A stretch of 64,000 nucleotides of DNA, taken from Bedellia somnulentella (lineage: Eukaryota > Arthropoda > Insecta > Lepidoptera > Bedelliidae). The stretch is from NCBI GenBank assembly GCA_963576735.1, contig OY755179.1, positions 4,092,001 to 4,156,000 on the forward strand, in the 5' to 3' direction. Numbering within the stretch: position 1 is the stretch's first letter; each line of letters begins with the position of its first letter. The notes under the pieces are model-generated. The model saw only the letters and a list, made by a program, of their open reading frames with translations. It searched no databases and had not been told where the DNA came from. This document shows, in pieces, positions 33,951 to 42,757 of this stretch. A program made the translations under genes and the position numbers.

Positions 33951-34231
33951 TAAGTAATTTAGGTTAAGTTCATGCTATGATCTCAAGAATTAAAACATTT
34001 AGTTTAACTACCAGTTAGTATATCATTAATTTATATATCAGCGGAATAATATTACACATTGTAATTTTTGAGTTAGAGACTTCCCACAGTCAAACTGTGT
34101 AAACAGTTTTGTGAAACAATGTTAAACTTAAGGCAATCTTGTAAAATTATGAACAAATAAATAAAAAAATGAGTTGAGGTCCAATACAAACCCATATAAT
34201 AATACATTACAAGTCATTTTTGTACTTACTT

Positions 34232-34320
34232 TGCAGCCTTAGTGGAGCTCCTACACATTTCTTCGCAAAGGTGTTGTGGCCAACTCTTTTTGTGATTTAT
34301 AACCGTGAGTATAGGTTAGT
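34232..34320 (+). repeat. SINE-1, decayed
   Basis: TTGTGATTTATAACCGTGAG and a preceding GGCCAAC stretch mark an old tail. The head is barely recognisable. Confidence 0.35.
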
Positions 34321-34498
34321 TATGTTTTTTTTTACGGTGGCCGCAGAAAAATATCGTCTGCATTAATTTCATCTGTTTAACCATAACGGTGCATGTCAAT
34401 CGGAAAGATATCTTTCTCTCTTGCTCTACTTTTACCGATACATACTGGTTGAAGAGACAGCGGCAGAACACAACCTACACGTGAACTATTTTGACAAC

Positions 34499-36551
34499 AT
34501 ATACATACATACATACATATACTCACGCCATTAATTCCCATTGGGGTAGGCAGAGACTATCGATCGCCACTTCGTACGATCCTGACAAACCTCTCTAGCT
34601 TCGTTTACATCCATCAATCTTTTCATACATGCTCTTTTATTCTTCATACTTCGGACGCCAGCCTTTTTGAGCACACTCTCAATTTGGTCCAAGTGTGTTT
34701 TCCGTGGTCGTCCTCTACTAACATTACCATCCACACTAGCTCTATAGATCGCTTTTACCAATTTTCTATCATCCATCCTCTCTATGTGCCCAAACCATCT
34801 CAACATTCCTTTTTCTATCTTTCTTACAATATCATCTTTCACACCACACTTTTCACGAATAACACTATTTCTCACTCGGTCACACAATCTAACATTACAA
34901 ATTTTTCTGAGGGACCTCATCTCTACTGCATTCACTCTGCTCTCATGCTTCTTCTGCCACACCCAACATTCGCTTCCATACATAAGCGTAGGAACAAGAA
35001 CAGCATCATGCACAGCCATTCGGGCCTTTTCAGACACCGATTGACTGATCATTAGGCTATTCATTGCTCCATTTACCGCATTACCCTTTTTCACTCTTCT
35101 TTCAATGTCTTCATCACATTTTCCATCCCTTGTAAACAAACCTCCCAGATATACAAACTCCTTCATCTGTTCCACATCCTTACCATCAATCGCAATCACG
35201 CATTCTGTCACATCTTCCTGTCTCTCAAAAACCATCGTTTTGGTCTTATCCACATTCACCCTCATTCCCTTTCTTACAAAAGACTCACATACAATATTCA
35301 TCATCTCTTGCAACTCTTCTGCCGATGATGCAAGTAGCACTTGATCGTCAGCATACAAGAGGCATTTAATGATGAATCCACCCATTCTTAGTCCATAATC
35401 ACTTTCACGCAACTCTGTCAAACAGTCATCCATGAACAAATTGAAGAGCCACGGAGAAGCTACACATCCCTGTCGGACACCCCTAGAGATTCCGAACCAG
35501 TCAGTGTTTTCCCCGTTTACTCTTACACATGCACTAGAATCCTCATAGAGTGATACCAATGCACGTATAAGTTGACTCCCCAAACCGAACTTGGATAACA
35601 CCTCCCATAAACACTTTCTTACCACCCTATCATACGCCTTCTCTAAATCAATGAAGGAGCAATACACCTTTTGGTTCTTAGGTAAGAACTTTTCGGTGAT
35701 GCTCCTTAGAGAGAAGATTTGATCCATACATCCCATTCCTTTCCTAAATCCCGCTTGCACATCCCATATTTTCTCATCAGTTTCATTCATCACTCTTTCA
35801 ATCAGTACCTTAGCATACAATTTACCAACAATGCTGAGTAAGCTGATGCCGCGGTAGTTTTTAGCCTCTTGGTGTGACCCCTTTCCTTTATATAGAGGCA
35901 CAATCACCGCCTTGCACCAATCTCGTGGAACTTTGCCACTCGACCAGCATTTTTGGAAAAGGAAGTACAACCAAGAAGCCACCAACCCTTTACCAGCCCT
36001 CAGCATTTCGATAGTAATCCTATCATACCCTGCCGCCTTCCCTACTTTCATACTTTTCATTGCTTTCATTATTTCTTCCATACTAATCTCACTTTCACTG
36101 AAATCACCCATCTCTTCGTTCCAATCAACATTACTGTCGATTGGCGGAGAAATGGATGCATCCTCTTTTTCAAACAGTCCCTCAAAATAATTCTTCCATA
36201 CCCGTTTCATGCTACTTTCATCCGTCGCCAATTCACCCTGTTCATCTCTTATTACACTCACTCTCGTGTTTTGGGAAACTCCCTTTTCCTTCCGGATATA
36301 CTTCCAGAATAACTTTTGGTTATTCCGGAAATTATCAGAAAGTTTCCTCTCACACCACTCTTGCAAATCCCGCTTTTTCTTTTCTATTTTCTTCTTCACC
36401 TCATTCTTAACTCTCTTATATTCATCTTCACTTTTCTGCACTACATCGTCAGTTACACTCGCATCCATCCGTTTACTAGCTTTAATCGCTAGTAAATCTA
36501 ACCACGCTTTCTTCTTATCTCCAACCGCCCCTTTCACAACTTTATCCCACC
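34499..36551 (-). mobile_element. YADD-LINE, longest copy, 15-bp TSD
   Basis: A perfect AACTATTTTGACAAC lies at 34484-34498 and 36552-36566. The 3' end (low coordinate) reads CCCCAATGGGAATTAATGGCGTGAG followed by (TATG)n once reversed. The 5' truncation lies upstream of the reverse transcriptase, so the endonuclease is missing. The open reading frame, long perfect duplication and intact tail point to a recent insertion. This copy is the reference for about 15 fragments in the window. Confidence 0.95.
34531..36537 (-). CDS. Reverse transcriptase of the YADD-LINE (668-residue open part)
   Basis: The protein copies the element's RNA into DNA at a nicked target. Visible parts are a basic, coiled pre-RT region (residues 1-130), RT motifs NYRGISLLSIVGKLYAK (227-243), motif A FIDLEKAYD (295-303), motif B RQGCVASPWLF (355-365), motif C YADD (395-398), and a C-terminal YGSECW...HESRVNAVEMRSLR, RLCDRVRNS and RWFGHIERM region. 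The C-terminus SAYPNGN and stop lie about 30 bases before the tail. The style resembles RTE-like endonuclease/reverse transcriptases; clade placement needs a tree. There is no stop or frameshift in 668 codons, but the start is only the first Met after truncation. With no endonuclease and no promoter the copy is probably not autonomous. It is not a host gene. Confidence 0.93.
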   Translation of the reverse strand: MKGAVGDKKKAWLDLLAIKASKRMDASVTDDVVQKSEDEYKRVKNEVKKKIEKKKRDLQEWCERKLSDNFRNNQKLFWKYIRKEKGVSQNTRVSVIRDEQGELATDESSMKRVWKNYFEGLFEKEDASISPPIDSNVDWNEEMGDFSESEISMEEIMKAMKSMKVGKAAGYDRITIEMLRAGKGLVASWLYFLFQKCWSSGKVPRDWCKAVIVPLYKGKGSHQEAKNYRGISLLSIVGKLYAKVLIERVMNETDEKIWDVQAGFRKGMGCMDQIFSLRSITEKFLPKNQKVYCSFIDLEKAYDRVVRKCLWEVLSKFGLGSQLIRALVSLYEDSSACVRVNGENTDWFGISRGVRQGCVASPWLFNLFMDDCLTELRESDYGLRMGGFIIKCLLYADDQVLLASSAEELQEMMNIVCESFVRKGMRVNVDKTKTMVFERQEDVTECVIAIDGKDVEQMKEFVYLGGLFTRDGKCDEDIERRVKKGNAVNGAMNSLMISQSVSEKARMAVHDAVLVPTLMYGSECWVWQKKHESRVNAVEMRSLRKICNVRLCDRVRNSVIREKCGVKDDIVRKIEKGMLRWFGHIERMDDRKLVKAIYRASVDGNVSRGRPRKTHLDQIESVLKKAGVRSMKNKRACMKRLMDVNEAREVCQDRTKWRSIVSAYPNGN

Positions 36552-36631
36552 AACTATTTTGACAACTCTCTTCTTTGTCGGTTTTCCTATGATGTTATCA
36601 TGTAATATTATTCAAAAATATGTATATGTTG

Positions 36632-36889
36632 CATGCTGTGTAGTGCCGGCTTAGAATAGCACTACCCCATTTCTTCCGGTGGGTGTACGTAAGAGGCGAC
36701 TAACGGACTTGGGGCTTTTTAAGGGATTTTTGGGCGATGCGGTTGGAGACCCATCACCAACAACCTTTATTCTACCTTCTTTCCCCACTCAACTTCCAAA
36801 AGTGGTTGAGGAATTTCTAATTCCTCAGCTCTGGCTACCCCTTTTAGGGATTTATAGCCGTGAGTATATGTATGTATGTATGTATATGT
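36632..36889 (+). repeat. SINE-1, full-length, young
   Basis: One of the cleanest copies, from GCTGTGTAGTGCCGGC through GGGCGATGCGGTTGGAGACC to GCCGTGAGTATATGTATG. GTATATGTT occurs on both sides, a probable short target duplication. It sits just outside the LINE. Confidence 0.9.
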
Positions 36890-37132
36890 TAGCTTTATGA
36901 TTGATGATTCTGTTGTTTATGTTTTCTTGTAAATGATAATAAATTTAACCATGCTTTGATGGAAAGAGCAAAGCTACTGATGCAAAGAGTGATTAATTTG
37001 TTAAATAAGCTAGTACTTTAGTCACCAGATAAATATATATCAAGTTTATTAATATTAGAAACAACCTCTGCCATACATTCGCCGATATACAGAGTAAAAG
37101 ACGCCTAAGTCTAGAATACATAACATAAACAT

Positions 37133-38120
37133 AAACGTTCACGCCGAATATCCCCGAAGGGGTTGGCAGAGGTACTAATACTTCTGAACATCACGTGACT
37201 TTGTCACCTGGTGTTCAGAGTACCCACGTTTTGCATGGACAGTGTACTCACGTGATAGGGGGCAGGCCTATCGCCGTTTTGTACGAATACACTGTCACAT
37301 GACTAAGTACAACTCAGCCATGTGGGTTTCCTCACGATGTTTTCCCTCACCGTTAACAACCGTGATAAATTAACCACACATATGTCTTTAGAAAAGACAA
37401 ATTGGTGTAGGCCCGACCCGGGATTTGAACACTAGTCGCTTGCGCGATAACCGGTGTTCTACCCAATGAGCTATCACTTACTTACTTACTTATACTCACG
37501 CCCATTGTTCCCATTGGGGTAGGCAGAGACTATCGATCGCCACTTTGTACGATCCTGACAAACCTCTCTAGCTTCGTTTACATCCATCAATCTTTTCATA
37601 CATGCTCTTTTATTCTTCATACTTCGGACGCCAGCCTTTTTGAGCACACTCTCAATTTGGTCCAAGTGTGTTCTCCGTGGTCGTCCTCTACTCACATTAC
37701 CTTCCACGTTGGCTCTATAGATCTCTTTCACCAATTTACTGTCATTCATCCTCTCTATGTGCCCAAACCACCTTAACATTCCTTTCTCTATCTTGCACAC
37801 TACGTCATCTTTCACACCTAAACGTTCACGAATTACACTATTTCTCACTCTGTCGCACAACCTTACATTACATATACTTCTGAGGGATCTCATTTCCACT
37901 GCATTCACTCTACTTTCATGCCTCTTTTGCCATGCCCAACATTCACTACCATACATCAGCGTAGGAACCAGTACAGCATTGTGAACTGCCATTCGCGCCT
38001 TTTCAGACAGGAACTGGCTCGACATTAGACTGTTTATGGCTCCATTTACCGCATTTCCCTTTTTTACTCTCCTTTCAATATCTTCCTCGCATTTTTCATG
38101 AGCTATCACGTCGTCAATAT
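37133..38120 (-). repeat. tSINE, full length, split by the LINE
   Basis: The main part is 37133-37477 and the last bases of the 5' end lie at 38098-38118, beyond the LINE insert. On the minus strand, GTGATAGCTCATTGGGTAG (A box) and GTTCAAATCCCGG (B box) form a tRNA-like head. A roughly 250-bp body follows, then the tail ACCCCTTCGGGGATATTCGG and CGTGAACG. The CCCC-TTC-GGGG hairpin plus GGCGTGA parallels the LINE and SINE-1 tails. Confidence 0.85.
37478..38097 (-). pseudogene. YADD-LINE, 5'-truncated copy with 12-bp TSD
   Basis: Flanked by ATGAGCTATCAC at 37466-37477 and 38098-38109. The minus strand is open from the KCEEDIERRVKKGNAVNG region to the C-terminus SAYPNGN and stop, followed by GGCGTGAGTATAAGTAAG. 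It is inserted in the tRNA-like head of tSINE. The open frame extends past the LINE into tSINE and flank at its 5' side. Confidence 0.92.
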
Positions 38121-40508
38121 AGGATGGAATCCTATAATATAGGATAGAAAATAAAAACAAATGACATAAAATACATAGTTTATTGTCAAGCTTTCACAAT
38201 AAAACCATACTATGTTCAATAAAGAAATGAAAATTTTAATTATATCATTCTCCCAAGCCGTATCCAGCTATCTCTCACTTTCATTGATACAATAATTCTA
38301 AATAAAACATCTTCCTAACATAATGAATTAAAGAAATGTTGATGACACTTTGAAGATCTAAATTATTAAATTCAGTTAACGGTGTCAATGCACATAATAC
38401 AGTTTCAAAGCCTCTAAACAAATGTGATACAACTGTAAAGAAACCTGTTGTCATGTTTGCGTTGAGACTTAAGATTGCACTTTTGTAAAGTTATAGAAAT
38501 GCACCCATTCATATTATATAAAAATATATTTGATAAGTGCACAATCAGCACGAAAAATAATCATATTTTTTTGATCTTACAAAAGAATATAACTAGAGAC
38601 CAATGTTAGACAGTCTAACTGCCGGATCAAATATAATATTTATATCTCACACTGTCACAGAGCCTTTGTACACCGCCTTTAGTAAACGCGCCGTCGGTAG
38701 TGATACAGACGCGACACGCACGCAAGTTAGACAAAGTTCATAGACTTTTGTAGGAAAAAGCGTTTAATAAAACGCTTTGTGCAAAGACTAAGTTCTAACG
38801 TTAAAAATTACAATCAAGAATAAACGTTTTTTTTTATTTGTGCCTAAAAGTTATGCCTTAGATCTAAGAAATGACATTATTATTAAAATCCTCTTTTTGC
38901 AGATATCATTGTCTCAAATTATCTCCGAATTCAAATTAAAGAATCTAAGCTTCGTTGGGCAAGTGAAACATTAAAGTTTAATTAATATCTTAATAATTTT
39001 AATCACTATATAGCCAGAACAATATCTATGCAATTATTAAATTGATAATACAGCACCTTTGGTTGTTATACAAAATAAATGGACATAGGCAGTCAGTAAG
39101 CGCACTTTATTAGGATAATAAATTTGTATGGTGAAAGACATATCTTTTAAATATATTTTTTCAACAATATGCTATTAAATACTTGGATATTTTGGCATAA
39201 AATCCTTAAAAACTAGTGAATAATACATATTTATATTTAACAAGTTAAAAGGAACAAAAGGCTAACCGCATATCTATGTTCATTTATTTTGACCAATATT
39301 TTAGTATCTTTTATAAAATTTATGCGACACACCAAAATAAGATAAAGCTATTCTACAACTAACACAAACCACCCGTCCCACTTAAAATAGCACAACACTA
39401 TAAAAATATAAAATTTCTATTTAATAATCGACACTTTATCGATATGAATCCAATGATAACACTTCCGCTAGATTGCAATTTAAAGTTTTTTAGTTTTATA
39501 TTTTATAAAAAAAGTGAAAATTCAGGAATGTTATGTTAAAATTTATTGCTCTTCTAACAAATTTAATAAGCACAAGGATTTAATCGATTTTACTTTATAT
39601 TTTTGCCAACATGTTTGCAGATAAAAACAATTGACAAAATTTGTCAAGACAACGTCAAATGTTCTATGATGCGAATATTCTCGTCATTTTATCCAACTGT
39701 CTTTGAAACGGATAGAAAATACTGTAAATCTATAAGATTAAAAGAAATGTTTTATACCAAGCCATAAAATTACGAGAATGTTGGCACCGCCGCGCCGTTC
39801 AAGGTTTTATTTTGCCTTTTATTGCAAAAAAGAGCAGAAAGAAGAAGGGAAAAAACGTTATTTTTAAAATTTTACTTAGTTTTACTTATGTTCGCCGCTG
39901 CGTTTTAACTCGTAGTGTTATAGTTACATACTTAACTATAATTTAAATATGCACTCATCACAAGTCTTCGGATTAAGCATAAAATTACCGTATATAGTAT
40001 TCAATTAAAAAAAAAGCTTCAGTGATTTAAAAGAAGTAACGCTATAAAATATTGCTTTAATAATTTGTTTCGATTTATTCATAGTACCTATGTGTATCCT
40101 ATGCTCATGTCACTTTTAAAATAAACCAGCACAATTTTTCCTTTTGCTGTCATTTCTAAAATGGTTGAAGCAAATTTACAAGAGAAACGATTAAGTTCTA
40201 AATGACGTGTGATTATTTCTGTGTTTAATTTTTATGAAATCCTTTTTCATGAATATAATTTAAGAATCAAAAACTTCCGTGAACATCAAAATCTTATCAT
40301 ACAATCCGCTCAAAAAAGACATAAGACCTAGCTATCGTCAACAAAATATGAATACCAAAAGGACAAGTTACAATTGTCACTGATACTAAGATTTAGTATA
40401 ACATCACTATCTAAAATGCATATTATATTGTTGGGCTCAAACTAATATTACAATAAACAAACAAAAGATATAGTAAAATATTCTTGCCAAGTTTTTGACG
40501 TGTCCAGT
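38121..40508. other. 2.4 kb AT-rich, no feature recognised
   Basis: No repeat of the families named here and no splice-bounded ORF can be supported. A CpG-richer patch near 38660-38730 (CGCGCCGTCGGTAG...GACGCGACACGCACGC) is the only compositional change. Confidence 0.45.
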
Positions 40509-40577
40509 TCACGCGAGTAACGCCCAAACACTCTTCGAAGATATAGTTATCTGTAGACCCTTATATTCTAGTATAAC
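40509..40577 (-). other. Candidate terminal exon (23 codons)
   Basis: On the minus strand an unusually strong acceptor (a long T run, then TTATTTTCAG) leads into an open segment reading VILEYKGLQITISSKSVWAL, then LA and a TGA at 40509-40511. If read in phase 0 it could follow exon 10 of the TBC gene (which ends in phase 0 after EVLK) as an alternative last exon. It could also end another gene or be chance. I do not recognise the peptide. Confidence 0.3.
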
Positions 40578-40769
40578 CTGAAAATAAAAAAAAAAATATT
40601 TTACTAACAGTGATTAGGTTGAGAAACCACCAGAAATGTGCGAAGAAAATATGCATCTGGTGAATTTGCCCTTAGTTTTAAAATTGAGCATTGGTTACAG
40701 AAATCAACGAAGTAAGTAGAGGACAAAGACACATTTAAATCTAATTTGCTTCAAAAATATGTAGCTTAG

Positions 40770-41015
40770 CTTATTCGGCTTAGAAAAACACGAACCCATT
40801 TCTTCCCGTGTCTGACGTATGAGGTCACTAAAAGTTTTACGACATTTAACGTGATTTTTTGCCCATGAGATAAAGTTTTATTTTAAAAAGTAGCTGATCC
40901 GGTTGCGTTTTTTTTAAATTTATTGCCACGAGTATAGTTTATTTTAGTAATTATATGAGTCAGTCCTGCCTACCCCATGAGTAACTAATGGCATGAGCAT
41001 TTTGTATGTATGTAA
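40770..41015 (+). repeat. Decayed SINE-1 followed by a LINE tail remnant
   Basis: 40770-40945 follows the SINE-1 order (TTCGGCTTAGAAAAACACG ... TTGCCACGAGTATAG). 40962-41015 reads CCTGCCTACCCCATGAGTAA, then GGCATGAGCATTTTGTATG, the LINE 3' module. Confidence 0.5.
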
Positions 41016-41309
41016 CTTTGTCAACAACAATCTTGCAACTTGCGACACAATTGACCGTCATAAAATTAGCCGCAATGGTGATAAATTAATGTCCATATAA
41101 TAATAACAAAGCAGTAAAACTTAATTACTCATCAATGTAACTGTGAAAGCGATAACTTCATCCCATAAAATGGAAGTGCTACATTACTACATCAGATATG
41201 CATACTTTATTGTCTTTACAACTATGTTTCTTATTAAAGCTTTGGATGCTTGAATAACATATGAGATCATATACACTAATTGTAATTTCGTTTAAAATTT
41301 AAAATAAAG

Positions 41310-41640
41310 TTTTGTGGTCGAGAGAGAAATTGATTCGAGAAGTGTGCAGTGTGAAAGATGATATTGTAAAATGATCAAAACGGGAACGTTAAGATAGTTT
41401 GGGCATACAGAGAGAATGATGAATAAAACTCAATTGTTGAAAGAGATGTAAGGAGCCAATGTGGATGCTTATGTCGAGTAAAAGACGACCGCGGAAGACT
41501 CATTTAGATCAAACATAGAATGTGCTTAAAAAGGCAGGTCCACTGAGACGTGCGTTTTTGAATATTACCGAAACTAGAGAGGTCAATACATACAAAATGG
41601 CGATTCATAATTTCTTCCTATCCCAATAAGAAGGTCACCA
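41310..41640 (+). repeat. YADD-LINE fragment, decayed
   Basis: GTGTGAAAGATGATATTGTA and GACGACCGCGGAAGACTCAT match the LINE codons for VKDDIV and RPRKTH. Indels break the frame repeatedly. Confidence 0.65.
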
Positions 41641-41905
41641 TCAAGTTACATTTTGTGACGTGGTATTCAGGTACCAACTTTCTAATTTGACAGTGCATTC
41701 ACGTGATAGAGGGCAGCACTATCGCTGCTTTGTTAAATAAATACACTGTCTTATGACTAAGTATAACCCTTTCATGCGGATTTCTTAATGGTGATTATCC
41801 TCACTGTAACGTATTGATAAATTAACCACACATAAATTTCAGAACAAATAAAGTGGCGTATGCCCTTTATATCTTTTGAATGCATGGCTACTAGCATCAC
41901 AGTAG
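41641..41905 (-). repeat. tSINE, body only
   Basis: CACGTGATAGAGGGCAGCAC and ATACACTGTCTTATGACTAA match the tSINE body. The tRNA head and tail are decayed. Confidence 0.6.
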
Positions 41906-42196
41906 GTGATCTCACTCAAGGACTTTGGCAACTTAAATTTATATGAGAAAACATGTGGACTGTGTGTATGACTGGATCCTAATTAAAAATAGATAATTTT
42001 ATTAGTAAAAATTTAAGAAATAAAAGGTATACTGAGAATGCCAAGCTGAATAACTTGAATTTTAAAGGATTAAATTTCTAAAGGTCCCCATGTTTTACTC
42101 AATGTCACTTCTATTCAACAGATTGTAGTGTAACTTCTTGCATGCACTTTTGAATGTATATGAAATAAGTATTTATAAAAAGTAATATAAAAATAT

Positions 42197-42202
42197 TTTA
42201 TT
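42197..42202 (-). terminator. Candidate polyadenylation signal of the TBC gene
   Basis: AATAAA on the minus strand about 270 bases after the stop codon; the first such hexamer downstream. Not proven. Confidence 0.35.
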
Positions 42203-42469
42203 CTCTAGACAATAGTTTAAAATCTCATAGGAAAGGATTTTGCTATCTAAAGTTTTTAACGGAATGAAATAAATCCGAATACTAAATCTACATAAGTTGA
42301 ATGAAGCGCAAAAAATCTATTTGGGTCTACTTAACAGTATATTTCCCAAAAAATCAAGATGAACTACAAGAAACTAGTTCTAAACACACCATGCAAACAC
42401 TATCAACTCTACCAAGCTATAAATAATATATAATAAATACATACTATCTATATAAAACCACTCATGTTT

Positions 42470-42757
42470 TCAAAAATTCATATCGAGCCCTATTTGATAC
42501 ATAACTTCCTCCTTATCCTGTCCAAACATGCTTTTCTCTTCAGTGTTACCATGTAATTGTTCGCTTATTGCTTTAGTTTCATTTTCAACGTAATCTTCAT
42601 CGGGCTGGCTTGAAGTGGAACGTTGTAATACTGGCAACCCCAGGATAGTTCGGATCTGATCTGATAAATGTTGCGAAGAGAGAATTTGGTGGAATATTCC
42701 TTCGGCTGTGCTTAGTACTTGGTCGACGTTTAGACTCATTGATAAATCGTTTACGTG
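42470..42757 (-). CDS. TBC1D15: TBC1D15-like exon 11 (terminal)
   Basis: Acceptor TTTATTTCAG, phase 0. It encodes HVNDLSMSLNVDQVLSTAEG and an acidic, unconserved C-terminal tail, then a stop at 42470-42472. 288 nt. Confidence 0.9.
   Translation of the reverse strand, partial: HVNDLSMSLNVDQVLSTAEGIFHQILSSQHLSDQIRTILGLPVLQRSTSSQPDEDYVENETKAISEQLHGNTEEKSMFGQDKEEVMYQIGLDMNF

Noticed and set aside
34684..36562. Several 75-123-codon ORFs on the plus strand opposite the LINE
   Set aside because: They are antisense shadows of the 668-codon reverse transcriptase frame and repeat wherever LINE copies occur.
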